From SB11 sp035906255 (GTDB lineage Bacteria; Bacteroidota; Bacteroidia; UBA8524): DNA of 64,000 nucleotides. The stretch covers positions 1 through 64,000 of the forward strand of contig JAMIFM010000008.1 of the NCBI GenBank assembly GCA_035906255.1. The letters are read 5' to 3'. The translations under genes were made by a program, and so were the position numbers. Each line of letters begins with the position of its first letter. Within the stretch, counting starts at the first letter, position 1. The notes under the pieces are model-generated. The model saw only the letters and a list, made by a program, of their open reading frames with translations, was not told where the DNA came from and ran no database searches. Shown piece after piece: positions 33,827 through 43,107 of this stretch.

Positions 33827-34600
33827 ATGTCTAACATCAATATACAAGATTTACTGGATGCAGGCGCACACTTTGGCCACCTTACCAAAAAGTGGAACCC
33901 AAAGATGGCCCCTTTCATCTTCATGGAGCAAAATGGTATTCACCTTATCGATGTGAATAAAACCAAAGCCAAGCTTGAAGAAGCAGCGGCTGCCATGAAA
34001 AACATCATAAAATCAGGCCGTAAGGTTCTTTTTGTAGCTACTAAAAAACAAGCAAAAGAAATAGTAGCTGCTGAAGCGCAACGCATTAATATGCCTTTCG
34101 TTACTGAGCGTTGGTTGGGTGGTATGATGACCAACTTTGCCACCGTGCGTAAGTCAATCAAGAAAATGCAAAGCATTGATAAACTTTCTAAAGACGGTAC
34201 TTACGATACCATGTCGAAGAAAGAGCGTTTAATGCTTGACCGTGAAAAACTTAAACTACAAAAAGTATTGGGTGGTATCGAGGATATGAACCGCTTGCCA
34301 GCAGCTCTTTTTGTTGTTGACGTAAAGCGCGAACATATCGCTATAGCTGAAGCTATGCGTCTTAACATACCTGTGTTTGGTATTGTTGATACCAACTCTG
34401 ACCCTACTAATATCGATTTCCCGATTCCTGCAAACGATGATGCAGCAAAATCAATCATGTTGATTACCCGTGTAATTACTGATGCTATTGCTGAAGGTTT
34501 GCAAGAACGTAAACGTGAGAAAGACGAAGTAGAAGCTGAACGCGGTAAAGAAGAATCAGTACAAGCTACAGGTTCAGAAGAAGAAGTTTCAGCTGAATAA
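33827..34600 (+). CDS. rpsB: 30S ribosomal protein S2
   Basis: A 257-residue S2. AGAHFGHLTKKWNPKMAPFIF, RWLGGMMTNFATVRKSIKKM and NIPVFGIVDTNSDPTNIDFPIPANDDA are diagnostic. The C-terminal tail is a charged extension rich in Glu and Lys. It lies 18 bases after rpsI and before tsf. Confidence 0.98.
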   Translation: MSNINIQDLLDAGAHFGHLTKKWNPKMAPFIFMEQNGIHLIDVNKTKAKLEEAAAAMKNIIKSGRKVLFVATKKQAKEIVAAEAQRINMPFVTERWLGGMMTNFATVRKSIKKMQSIDKLSKDGTYDTMSKKERLMLDREKLKLQKVLGGIEDMNRLPAALFVVDVKREHIAIAEAMRLNIPVFGIVDTNSDPTNIDFPIPANDDAAKSIMLITRVITDAIAEGLQERKREKDEVEAERGKEESVQATGSEEEVSAE

Positions 34601-34671
34601 TATTAGGGTAACACCTGTTTCCCATTTTTGCAAAAAATAATTTTAACCCTTAAATAAAGGATAGGAATAGT

Positions 34672-35508
34672 ATGGCTATTACAGCTGCTGATGTGAACAA
34701 ACTGCGCCAAATGACTGGTGCAGGTATGATGGACTGCAAAAAAGCCCTTGAAGAAGCTAACGGCGATTTTGAAGGTGCTGTTGATATACTTCGTAAAAAA
34801 GGACAAAAGGTATCGGCCAGCCGTGCCGGACGCGAAGCTGCCGAAGGTGCTGTTGCTACTGCAATTACTGCCGATGGTAAAACAGGCGTTATGATTGCCC
34901 TTAACTGCGAAACTGATTTCGTAGCTAAAAACGAAGAATATACTTCAACCGCTCAAAAATTTGCTGACTTGGCTCTTGCCAACCTTCCTGAAAATCTTGA
35001 TGGCTTATTGGCTATCAAAATGGAAGATGGTCGCCCTATTTCAGAGCATATTACTGACATGGTTGGTAAAATCGGCGAGAAAATTGAAATCTCAAGCTAC
35101 GAGAAACTTACCGGTGAAGCTATTATCAGCTACATCCACTTAAATAACAAATTGGGTGTATTGGTAGCTCTTAACAAACCTGCCAGCGAGCCTGTTGCAC
35201 ATGCCGGTAAAGATGTTACCATGCAAATTGCCGCAATGAACCCTGTAGCTTTGGACAAAGAAGATGTTTCAACTGATACTTTGACCCGCGAAATGGAAAT
35301 TGCCCGCGAGCAAGCTCGTGCAGAAGGCAAACCTGAAAACATGTTGGATAAAATAGCTGAAGGTAAACTTAACAAGTTTTACAAAGAAGCTACTTTGCTA
35401 AACCAAGAGTTTGTGAAAGATAACAGCAAAACCATCCGTCAAATGCTTGACGGAGTTGAAAAAGGCTTAACGGTAACCGCCTTTAAGCGAATAGAAATAG
35501 GAAAATAA
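34672..35508 (+). CDS. tsf: Elongation factor Ts
   Basis: A 278-residue EF-Ts, the nucleotide exchange factor for EF-Tu. The N-terminal UBA-like domain (AADVNKLRQMTGAGMMDCKKALEEANGDFEGAVDILRKKG) and the TDFVAKNEEY core motif are clear. It follows rpsB by 71 bases and ends at a UUCG-capped terminator. Confidence 0.98.
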   Translation: MAITAADVNKLRQMTGAGMMDCKKALEEANGDFEGAVDILRKKGQKVSASRAGREAAEGAVATAITADGKTGVMIALNCETDFVAKNEEYTSTAQKFADLALANLPENLDGLLAIKMEDGRPISEHITDMVGKIGEKIEISSYEKLTGEAIISYIHLNNKLGVLVALNKPASEPVAHAGKDVTMQIAAMNPVALDKEDVSTDTLTREMEIAREQARAEGKPENMLDKIAEGKLNKFYKEATLLNQEFVKDNSKTIRQMLDGVEKGLTVTAFKRIEIGK

Positions 35509-35526
35509 TTTTTTTTAAATATCTTT

Positions 35527-35552
35527 AATCCCGCTTCGGCGGGATTTTTTTT
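35527..35552 (+). terminator. Terminator with UUCG tetraloop after tsf
   Basis: AATCCCGC (35527-35534), loop TTCG, GCGGGATT (35539-35546), then a run of T to 35552. The C(UUCG)G cap makes it very stable. It probably reduces readthrough into pyrH. Confidence 0.9.
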
Positions 35553-35577
35553 GGCCCTACTGCAACAAACTAACCAA

Positions 35578-36300
35578 ATGAGCAACGAATTGAAATATAA
35601 AAGGGTATTACTAAAACTTAGCGGCGAATCGCTGATGGGTAATCAAAGCTATGGTATCGACCCAAAAATACTTGAACAATATGCCGATGAAATCTTACAC
35701 GTGGTAAACCTTGGTGTTGAGGTGGCAGTTGTGATTGGCGGCGGAAATATTTTTAGGGGTGTGCAAGGTGTACAAGGCGGCTTGGTTGACCGTGCACAAG
35801 GCGATTATATGGGCATGCTTGCTACCGTTATTAACGCAATGGCTTTGCAGGGTGCAGTAGAACGCACAGGTATAAAAACCCGTTTGCTAAGTGCTATTAA
35901 AATGGAGCAAATTTGTGAGCCGTTTATACGTCGGCGTGCTATACGCCACTTAGAAAAAGGCCGTGTGGTTATTTTTGGTGCCGGAACAGGTAACCCTTAC
36001 TTTACTACTGACACTGCGGCATCGCTTCGTGCTGTTGAGATTGAAGCCAATGTGGTACTGAAAGGAACCCGTGTGGATGGAATTTATACTGCCGACCCTG
36101 AAAAAGACCCTACTGCTACCCGTTTTGAAGAAGTGAGTTATAGTGAGGTATATGAGCGCGGACTTAATGTGATGGACTTGACGGCTATTACACTTTGCCA
36201 AGAAAACAAGCTACCCATCATTGTTTTTGACATGAATAAAAAAGGTAACTTAATGAACCTTGTGAAGGGCGATAAAGTGGGTACGCTGGTTAAAGCATAA
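35578..36300 (+). CDS. pyrH: UMP kinase
   Basis: A 240-residue UMP kinase of the amino-acid kinase fold, phosphorylating UMP to UDP. KRVLLKLSGESLMGNQSYGID, VAVVIGGGNIFRG, FGAGTGNPYFTTDTAASLRA and TRVDGIYTADPEKDP are present. The ATG at 35578 is used; the longer frame from 35551 begins in the terminator tail. Confidence 0.97.
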   Translation: MSNELKYKRVLLKLSGESLMGNQSYGIDPKILEQYADEILHVVNLGVEVAVVIGGGNIFRGVQGVQGGLVDRAQGDYMGMLATVINAMALQGAVERTGIKTRLLSAIKMEQICEPFIRRRAIRHLEKGRVVIFGAGTGNPYFTTDTAASLRAVEIEANVVLKGTRVDGIYTADPEKDPTATRFEEVSYSEVYERGLNVMDLTAITLCQENKLPIIVFDMNKKGNLMNLVKGDKVGTLVKA

Positions 36301-36325
36301 ACAGAGATACAAATAATATACATAC

Positions 36326-36360
36326 ATCCGCAGGGTTTACAAACCTTGCGGATTTTTTGT
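36326..36360 (+). terminator. Terminator after pyrH
   Basis: ATCCGCAGGGTT (36326-36337) pairs with AACCTTGCGGAT (36342-36353), one G-U pair included, around a 4-base loop, followed by a T tract. Confidence 0.85.
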
Positions 36361-36441
36361 TTACGGTTAAATACTAAAAAAAATGAACGCAATTGCAATA
36401 AATGCAATCACTAATAATCTACTGCAAAGTAGTTTAGCATA

Positions 36442-37068
36442 ATGAATAGTAAACTAATCATCATTACTTTTCTCTTTATTTTTTATGCCACCACTGTAGC
36501 GGCACAGCTTGGTGCCCCTGCTTCAAACGGTTATTACTCGTATGTTGGCTATGGTAATGGTTCACACAATATTTTCAATGTTTCATTAAATCATATAAAC
36601 AAAAGAGGATTTTCGGTTTCCTTGCACAATACTATCGAAACTCGTAACTCTAAGAACGTACCCCCTGATTATGAACCGGGATGGATGGTTATTTTTGGTG
36701 ACGGAATACCAAATGTAACCCTTACAACCGGTACACTTATGCTTGGAAAAGTGCTTGAAGATAAATCAAGGTTGTTTCAGTTTGACTTGCGTGGTGGTAT
36801 TTGCTACGGTGCTATTGAGCGTCCGGTAAATTTTGTAAAAAAATCAAGTACTTCATTTTTTTTTGGTCAAACAACATACTATGAGTACGAAATCAAAAGA
36901 AATAATTTTATTGGCCTTGTAGTAAACCCCACTGTAAATTTAAATGTGACTAAATATGTGGGCTTTTCAGCAGGCATTCGCAGCAATATAAATGCCCAAA
37001 CAGTAACTATGGGTGCTGAGTTTGGCTTGATGCTTGGTTTTATCAGAACGCCAAGGCAAACAAAATAG
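36442..37068 (+). CDS. Hypothetical exported protein, probable outer-membrane barrel
   Basis: A 208-residue protein with a signal peptide (cleaved near VAAQ, residue 21) and alternating hydrophobic strands rich in Gly, Tyr and Phe (RLFQFDLRGGICYG, VGFSAGIRSNINAQ). It ends MGAEFGLMLGFI followed by a short basic tail, as in small porin-like proteins. No family recognised. It is followed 90 bases later by another barrel-like gene on the same strand. Confidence 0.7.
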   Translation: MNSKLIIITFLFIFYATTVAAQLGAPASNGYYSYVGYGNGSHNIFNVSLNHINKRGFSVSLHNTIETRNSKNVPPDYEPGWMVIFGDGIPNVTLTTGTLMLGKVLEDKSRLFQFDLRGGICYGAIERPVNFVKKSSTSFFFGQTTYYEYEIKRNNFIGLVVNPTVNLNVTKYVGFSAGIRSNINAQTVTMGAEFGLMLGFIRTPRQTK

Positions 37069-37158
37069 CTACCATTGAAACTTTATTACTTTTACAGTGT
37101 TTATTCTTTCTTTGATACTTATTAAGTTTCTTTAATCTGTTTAATATCCTACCCTTTA

Positions 37159-37890
37159 ATGGCTCTCTTACTACGAAAAACTATATGTTTTTTCCTCTTT
37201 ACCCTGTTTCAAACGGCAGTATTTTCACAGCATTTAGATTTGGGAAGTTGGAACATCATAAATATTAAATACAACCACAGTGAGAAAACCAGCTTCTTTG
37301 GCGAGGGTCAATTACGCTCGTTAAAGTTTTATAACCACTTTCATTACTATGAGTTTAAAGGAGGGATGAACTATAAACTTCACAAATCACTAAATTTTAC
37401 TTTAGGGGCAGGTAGTTACCAAACATATAAGGAAGGGGGGAATTTTGTGTTCCCTAAGAATAATGACGATTTTAGGTTTTGGCCTCAGTTAACACTTTTT
37501 CAGGAAGTGGGTAATCTCAAAATTGAACAACGTTATAGGATGGAAATGAGATGGACAAGCAATGGGTACAGGAACCGCTTCCGCTACAGGGTAGGGATTT
37601 CTTATCCCTTTGGCAGAGTAACAAAGGGATACAAGCCATTTCTGGTAAGTATTAGTAATGAGTTATTCTTTACAGATAAGGAGCCGTATTTTGAACGTAA
37701 CAGGATTCAAGCGGCTTTGGGTTATAAAGCTACTGAACACATTACAGTACAAGCAGGTTACTTGCACCAGTTTGATTACAAAATAAACGACGAAACAGGC
37801 CGCGACTTTTTAGTAATTGGTTTTTACTACGAGTTGAACAGGGAATCCGAATCAAAAACGGAGCAGGAAAACGAGCTTAAAGACTATTGA
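37159..37890 (+). CDS. DUF2490-family outer-membrane protein
   Basis: A 243-residue protein with a signal peptide and the DUF2490 pattern: LGSWNIINIKYNHSEKTSFFGEGQLRS near the front, LKIEQRYRMEMRW and the arginine-rich strand NGYRNRFRYRVG in the middle, and VQAGYLHQFDY near the end. The family forms small beta barrels in Bacteroidota outer membranes, function unknown. The C-terminal tail is charged. It is convergent with the coiled-coil gene. Confidence 0.85.
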   Translation: MALLLRKTICFFLFTLFQTAVFSQHLDLGSWNIINIKYNHSEKTSFFGEGQLRSLKFYNHFHYYEFKGGMNYKLHKSLNFTLGAGSYQTYKEGGNFVFPKNNDDFRFWPQLTLFQEVGNLKIEQRYRMEMRWTSNGYRNRFRYRVGISYPFGRVTKGYKPFLVSISNELFFTDKEPYFERNRIQAALGYKATEHITVQAGYLHQFDYKINDETGRDFLVIGFYYELNRESESKTEQENELKDY

Positions 37891-37906
37891 AAAGGCCACT
37901 GTATTA

Positions 37907-38821
37907 TCAATCCAAAACAAACGTTTTGGTACCAATAATAAAGCCTTCGCAGTATAACTCAACTTTGTAAGTTCCTTTTTCCCATTCTGTATTGCCACGT
38001 GCATAGTGGAAGGTAATGGTAGATTGGTCGTTTTTAAAATTAATACGCTGGCGTTGCGTGTACATTGATTTTTCGCCTTGGTATTCAAACTGTCCGCCGC
38101 CCGATGTTGAGGTAGAGATTGTAGCCCCTTCGGGAGAAAGTATGCGTAAGTACACCTCTTTATCGCCGGCTTTGGCGGTAGGGTTATCCCCTACTTTAAA
38201 CTGCACCCTAACTTGGTCAACCCTTTTAGCACGGGTGGTTTCGCGTTCACGACCACTGGTACGGTTCTGTATTCCTGTAACCGTAATTCCTTCAGCTTTC
38301 AACCTTGATGCAACGCTCAACTGGCTTTCCTTACGGATATTATCCATCGTAAGGTCTTCAATCTTATTTTTAGCCCTGTTAAGGTTGGTTTTGGTTTCCT
38401 CTAAATTTTGGGCAAGTACCTCGTTAGCTTGTGCCAACGAATCAATTTGCTGTGAATATTTGCGGGTATAAAAACGCAAGGCATCCATTTCATCACGCAC
38501 CTTCAACAACTCCGATGCTGAAATTTGATTGTTCCTCAACAACGATTTTATCTTGTCAGCTTGGGCTTGCAGCTCCGCATTTTTAATCTGAATTACCGAA
38601 TCCAGCTCTGCATTATGGCCTTTGTACACCGCTAATTGCGATTCGGTTTGTTTCAAAATACTGTCAAGCTCACTACGAGCATTGTCGGTATTCACCAATT
38701 CTTCGGTAATTTTAACAATCTCTTTCTCTTTGTTAAAATACAAATACGCAAACACCCCGTTGCTAATAAGCAACAAGATTATAAGGGTGATATATATGGC
38801 TTTGCCTTTTGAGTTTTCCAT
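37907..38821 (-). CDS. Membrane-anchored coiled-coil protein with C-terminal beta domain (paralogue of 26778-27671)
   Basis: A 304-residue protein from ATG 38821 (an upstream start at 38845 is possible). One membrane helix lies near the N-terminus (IYITLIILLLISNGVFAYLYF). A coiled coil at about residues 30-180 includes LDSILKQTESQLAVYKGHNAELDSVIQ and SLAQANEVLAQNLEETKTNL. The C-terminal beta-rich domain has AKAGDKEVYLRILSPEGA and EKGTYKVELYCEGFIIGTKTF. The layout and the KGTY motif match the paralogue. No family name recognised; a structural or envelope-associated role is plausible but unproven. Confidence 0.8.
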   Translation of the reverse strand: MENSKGKAIYITLIILLLISNGVFAYLYFNKEKEIVKITEELVNTDNARSELDSILKQTESQLAVYKGHNAELDSVIQIKNAELQAQADKIKSLLRNNQISASELLKVRDEMDALRFYTRKYSQQIDSLAQANEVLAQNLEETKTNLNRAKNKIEDLTMDNIRKESQLSVASRLKAEGITVTGIQNRTSGRERETTRAKRVDQVRVQFKVGDNPTAKAGDKEVYLRILSPEGATISTSTSGGGQFEYQGEKSMYTQRQRINFKNDQSTITFHYARGNTEWEKGTYKVELYCEGFIIGTKTFVLD

Positions 38822-38830
38822 CCGCGCTTT

Positions 38831-38865
38831 TTTGGTTTTCTGCAAAAATAGAATAATTAAATTTG
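38831..38865 (+). promoter_or_regulatory. Promoter of rmlC
   Basis: TTTG (38831-38834) and TAAATTTG (38858-38865) are 23 bases apart, 21 bases before ATG 38887. The upstream box lies just behind the start of the divergent coiled-coil gene. Confidence 0.5.
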
Positions 38866-38886
38866 TCGGCCTTAATACTTAACGTA

Positions 38887-39429
38887 ATGGATGTAATAAA
38901 AATTTTCATGGATGGCCCGTTGGTTTTACAGCCTAAGGTTTTTTACGATGAACGCGGCTATTTTTATGAAAGCTATAATACCGATGCTTTTAAAAATGCC
39001 GGCATACCCGATGTGTTTGTGCAAGACAATCAATCCCTTTCTCAACAAGGGGCATTACGTGGCTTACATTTTCAGGCACCGCAATTTGCCCAAGGAAAGC
39101 TGGTGCGTGTAATAAAAGGGGCTGTGTACGACGTTATTGTTGATATACGTAAAAGTTCGCCTACTTATGGGCAACATTACGGAATAGAGCTAACGGAGGA
39201 AAACTTTACCATGTTTTGGGTACCGCCGGGGTTTGCCCACGGTTTTGTTACTTTGAAGGATAATACCATTTTTACCTACAAGTGCACCAATGTGTACAAC
39301 AAAGCCTCAGAAGGAGGTTTGCTTTGGAGCGATCCCGCTTTAGGTATTAATTGGAATATTGAAAATCCAATAGTATCTGACAAGGATAAGGTTTTGCCCA
39401 ATATTGAAAACTTAGTATCTCCCTTTTGA
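38887..39429 (+). CDS. rfbC: dTDP-4-dehydrorhamnose 3,5-epimerase
   Basis: A 180-residue cupin-fold epimerase for dTDP-L-rhamnose synthesis. VFYDERGYFYESYN, QDNQSLSQQGALRGLHFQ (with the catalytic His) and FWVPPGFAHGFVTL are diagnostic. The ATG at 38887 puts the conserved IFMDGPLVLQPKVF near the front as in the family. The other rml genes are not in the window. Tryptophan dioxygenase follows 19 bases later. Confidence 0.95.
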   Translation: MDVIKIFMDGPLVLQPKVFYDERGYFYESYNTDAFKNAGIPDVFVQDNQSLSQQGALRGLHFQAPQFAQGKLVRVIKGAVYDVIVDIRKSSPTYGQHYGIELTEENFTMFWVPPGFAHGFVTLKDNTIFTYKCTNVYNKASEGGLLWSDPALGINWNIENPIVSDKDKVLPNIENLVSPF

Positions 39430-39448
39430 TTTATATTGCGAAGATTTT

Positions 39449-40399
39449 ATGAAAACAGAGGAGTCTATTGAGATTACACCACGTATGTATGAATTGCTTT
39501 CGCAACTAGAGCAAAAGTACGAAACGATGGGGCAGAATATGGAGGCATACCTTGAAGGGTTGCTGTATGCTGATTATACCACTTATTGGGACTATATACA
39601 AACCGATGCGCTGCTTGCCTTGCAAACACCACGCACGAGTTTTCCGGATGAGATGGTATTTATTATGTACCACCAGATTACCGAGTTATATTTTAAACTA
39701 TCGTTGCATGAGTTAGAACAAATTTGCAAGCACCCTAACCTTACTGCGGATTTTTTTACCCAGCGTTTAAAAAGGGTAAATGCTTATTTTGACAACCTTA
39801 CCGCTTCATTTAAAATTATGATTGACGGTATGGAGCCTGAGCAGTTCCTTAAGTTCCGTATGTCGTTATTGCCTGCAAGCGGTTTCCAATCGTTTCAATA
39901 CCGCGCTATTGAAATTTGTGCCACCGATTTTTATAATCTTGTAGGTAAGGATTATCGCGACCGTTTTAATGGTGAGTCTGACGTTGAAGCGATGTTTGAT
40001 TATATCTACTGGAAATCAGGAGCAACAGAATTGGCCACAGGTAAAAAAACTCTTACTTTAACCCAGTTTGAGCGTAAATATACGGGAGCGTTAAAAAGGC
40101 TTGCCAAAGATTATAACCACAAAAACCTTTGGGAACGCTTTAAGCAGTTGACGGATAAGAACGAAGAATGCGTAAAAGAAATGCGCCATTTTGATTTGAA
40201 CGTGAATGTAAACTGGCCAATGGTGCATATGCGTTCTGCTGCCCGTTATTTACAAAAACCTGAAGGTGAAATTGCAGCTACAGGCGGTACTAACTGGCAA
40301 AAATACCTTGCCCCCCGTATGCAAAAACGTATTTTTTACCCTAAGCTATGGAGTAATGAAGAGTTGGAAAATTGGGGTACAGGCAGTGTGAACTTCTAA
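39449..40399 (+). CDS. kynA: Tryptophan 2,3-dioxygenase
   Basis: A 316-residue haem enzyme opening the indole ring of tryptophan to N-formylkynurenine, the first step of the kynurenine path. DEMVFIMYHQITELYFKLSLHE carries substrate contacts. FRMSLLPASGFQSFQYRAIE is a family block. HMRSAARYL supplies a plausible haem-side His region. TGGTNWQKYL is near the C-terminus. It is probably co-transcribed with rmlC though unrelated in function, and ends at a terminator. Confidence 0.95.
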   Translation: MKTEESIEITPRMYELLSQLEQKYETMGQNMEAYLEGLLYADYTTYWDYIQTDALLALQTPRTSFPDEMVFIMYHQITELYFKLSLHELEQICKHPNLTADFFTQRLKRVNAYFDNLTASFKIMIDGMEPEQFLKFRMSLLPASGFQSFQYRAIEICATDFYNLVGKDYRDRFNGESDVEAMFDYIYWKSGATELATGKKTLTLTQFERKYTGALKRLAKDYNHKNLWERFKQLTDKNEECVKEMRHFDLNVNVNWPMVHMRSAARYLQKPEGEIAATGGTNWQKYLAPRMQKRIFYPKLWSNEELENWGTGSVNF

Positions 40400-40423
40400 A
40401 CCGATTACTTTTAAAGTATAGTT

Positions 40424-40452
40424 AATCCCGCTCAAAAGGCGGGATTTTTTAT
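40424..40452 (+). terminator. Terminator after kynA
   Basis: AATCCCGC (40424-40431) pairs with GCGGGATT (40439-40446) around a 7-base loop, followed by T. Confidence 0.88.
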
Positions 40453-40461
40453 TTATTCCAA

Positions 40462-40499
40462 TTAAAACAAAAAGGGCACAGCAATATGCTGCGCCCTTT
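40462..40499 (-). terminator. Terminator of the T9SS metalloprotease gene
   Basis: AAAGGGC-A-CAGCA (40471-40483) pairs with TGCTG-C-GCCCTTT (40487-40499), one mismatch. On the minus strand it is followed by a T-rich tail, fitting the gene that ends at 40525. Confidence 0.8.
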
Positions 40500-40524
40500 A
40501 GCAACTGATAGCTTCAGTAATTCC

Positions 40525-43035
40525 TTATTTTATTACTAACCTGCCTGCCGCAAGCGTTTCTGTGGCGGTGTGCACTTTATATGTGTACATACCCGCTGCA
40601 AGGCTTTGCAGGTTTAGTGTAGTTTCGTTATTTATTAACTCAAGCGTTGTTATCGAACGTCCTATAATATCAAACAGCTCAAACGTAACACCACCTTTGT
40701 AGCGTGCCGCATCTTCTATCTTAATAACGGTACTTCCCTCGGCAGGGTTGGGGTACACAAGTAAACCAATCTTATTAATGGTCTCTCCTACTGATGATTT
40801 CACAAATGATATTTGTTTGGTAACACTATCAGCACCACAAAAATTAGCTACCACCATTTTTACAGGAAATGTTCCGCTTTGGTTAGGGATAAGGTTAAGG
40901 TTGCGGCTACTGTTAGTTTGGTTAGTACCAAATTTCCAAGTGTACTCATTGGCAAACAAAGAAGTATCGGTAAGTCGTATGGTATCGTTTTGTATTGTGT
41001 AGGTAAATCCGGCCGCAGGGCTGTTTATCACCGTAAGCATTTTTTTAGAAGAATCGGATGAGTTTCCGCAAACGTTGGCTGCCCTTACCCAAATAGTGTG
41101 TGCAACACCGGGGTTGCTGAAAGTAATTACAACTGATGTATCAGTGCTATTATCAGTAGTTCCGCCGCCAATTACTCCCCACGAATATCCTAATGCAGTG
41201 GGTACACTGTTTATAGTAAACAATTGTTGTTTCATACAGCCTGTATCAGGCCCTGAAATAATACCCGGTTGTGCAGGTTTTGCAGGCAATATGTTAATGT
41301 AATCTACCTTGGTACTGGTGTCATTATCCACTACTCCTTCAACTATTAACTGAACCGTTTTAGAGCCTGAAGTATTATACATTATAGTATGAGGGCCTTT
41401 GCCTGTGGCAGTTGCAGGAGAAGCACCTGCTCCAAAATCCCAAGTATAAGCATTAGTACTGCCTACTGATGTATCGGTAAATATTATTGATGAACCGGGA
41501 CAAACAGATGTAAGCGATGCTTTAAACCCTGCAATGGGTATTAATGAACAAAAATTGGGGTTAAGTGCCTTCATTATCGGCTTAGCACATACAGTAGCAG
41601 CAGTGTTCATATCCATTACATAATTTCCACCCTCCAAATCACCAAAAGAACTAAGCGCACGTTTGGTTTGCCCGTTTGAGATTGAATAGTGCATTATCTC
41701 GTTGCTGTTGATAACGTGCCCCAATTGATGCCCGTGCCCCAACTCGTGTACGGCAACACTTTCAAAATCATACTCGCTAACTGAAGGTGCACTGGTATTA
41801 AAATTCCAGTCAACACCGTCATCAAAAACAATATCCAACTCAGCAACGTACCAAAAGGTAGTTGGCCCTATTACACAACCGCTCCACCAGCTTGAGCAAC
41901 GACCTAATACCCCATTAGGAAGTTCGCTGCCAATATCAAAGCGGATAACGTTTACTGCATCGCGGGCAATAATGTTTACAGTAGTAGTTGAGCCAATATC
42001 CCAGTTGATAAGTGTTCCGCAACGCCAGTTTTGAAACGCCCTTAAAAACGATTGCTTGGCTGCGGTATTAAGATTAAAGTCGGTATAAAATTGCCATGTG
42101 TATCCTGTACCATTAATACCCACATGCACAGGTTGATACACAATATCATTAGCATCTTTCACATTCAATTGGGCAAAATTTATCACCAAATTATTGGTTG
42201 CTTGAGCAGTGCCGCTGCCATTGTTCACTTCAATTTTACCGGTACCTGCTTTTGACGTAATTTCAACCTTTATCTCAGTATCCGACCAAGAAATGTATTC
42301 AACACCAACAGGTTGGGTTGTGCCGCTACCGCCATTATCGGCATTTTTAAAAGCTACATAACTTGCACCGCGTGTTGCACCAAAATCGGTACCTGTAATG
42401 GTAAGTACTGTTTTTGTTCCTGCCGAAGCACTATCGGGCGTAAACGAGGTGATTGTAGGTGCTATGTTTATTACAGGGCCTCCGTTTTCTGAATAAGAAT
42501 CCAGTATCATAGGTTGTGTACCTGTAATAGCAGTTATCTTAGCATACAATTCATTTTTAATGTGGTATTTGGCAAACGGGTCGGTAGCGGTAATGCCGTC
42601 AGCATTAAAACCTGCAAAACCTTGCGGGCCTGCATAGGCTTCAAACTTATCAAACGTGCTTAATGCACCTGCTCCGCTCAAACGAACTTTGCTTGTGTTG
42701 CAAAAAAATACGCCCCTATCGCCATTATGCAATTCAAGCGTAGCACTCACCTCTTGCCTCAGCAATCCCATCGTTCCGCCTTCGGTCACCATATAAAATA
42801 CCCTTCCGCTATTAGCAAGGCTGCCTTTAAACAATTTATAGGCATATACTTTATGAACGGTGTAAATATTATTCCGTAATGTATTCCAGTAACTGGTACT
42901 GCTTAACACACGTCCCTCAATAATATGGGTAGATTGGTTAACACGGTCGGTAAGCGACACGGGGTAAAGCATACACTGAGCCCATGCCCCTGCGCTGATA
43001 AATAATAGAATAGTGATAAGTAAAAAACGTTTCAT
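40525..43035 (-). CDS. T9SS-secreted matrixin-like metalloprotease with IPT/TIG and PKD domains
   Basis: An 836-residue secreted protein: signal peptide (ends AGAWAQ), an N-terminal domain, and an IPT/TIG domain at about residues 190-285 (PTITSFTPDSASAGTKTVLTITGTDFG). The peptidase domain has VAVHELGHGHQLGHV with Met-turn NEIMHYS. One PKD domain (FTDTSVGSTNAYTWDFG) and a second immunoglobulin-like region follow. The type IX sorting domain starts at LLVYPNPAEGSTV and ends LVIK. The zinc motif keeps HExxH and the third His but has Gln where metzincins have Gly. It is likely a surface or secreted protease; substrate unknown. Confidence 0.9.
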   Translation of the reverse strand: MKRFLLITILLFISAGAWAQCMLYPVSLTDRVNQSTHIIEGRVLSSTSYWNTLRNNIYTVHKVYAYKLFKGSLANSGRVFYMVTEGGTMGLLRQEVSATLELHNGDRGVFFCNTSKVRLSGAGALSTFDKFEAYAGPQGFAGFNADGITATDPFAKYHIKNELYAKITAITGTQPMILDSYSENGGPVINIAPTITSFTPDSASAGTKTVLTITGTDFGATRGASYVAFKNADNGGSGTTQPVGVEYISWSDTEIKVEITSKAGTGKIEVNNGSGTAQATNNLVINFAQLNVKDANDIVYQPVHVGINGTGYTWQFYTDFNLNTAAKQSFLRAFQNWRCGTLINWDIGSTTTVNIIARDAVNVIRFDIGSELPNGVLGRCSSWWSGCVIGPTTFWYVAELDIVFDDGVDWNFNTSAPSVSEYDFESVAVHELGHGHQLGHVINSNEIMHYSISNGQTKRALSSFGDLEGGNYVMDMNTAATVCAKPIMKALNPNFCSLIPIAGFKASLTSVCPGSSIIFTDTSVGSTNAYTWDFGAGASPATATGKGPHTIMYNTSGSKTVQLIVEGVVDNDTSTKVDYINILPAKPAQPGIISGPDTGCMKQQLFTINSVPTALGYSWGVIGGGTTDNSTDTSVVITFSNPGVAHTIWVRAANVCGNSSDSSKKMLTVINSPAAGFTYTIQNDTIRLTDTSLFANEYTWKFGTNQTNSSRNLNLIPNQSGTFPVKMVVANFCGADSVTKQISFVKSSVGETINKIGLLVYPNPAEGSTVIKIEDAARYKGGVTFELFDIIGRSITTLELINNETTLNLQSLAAGMYTYKVHTATETLAAGRLVIK

Positions 43036-43107
43036 TGCTGCACAATAGTTATTAGCGGCAAGATACTTATTTTTTAAATAATTCTTGAAAAAGGAAGTGC
43101 GCTTACA

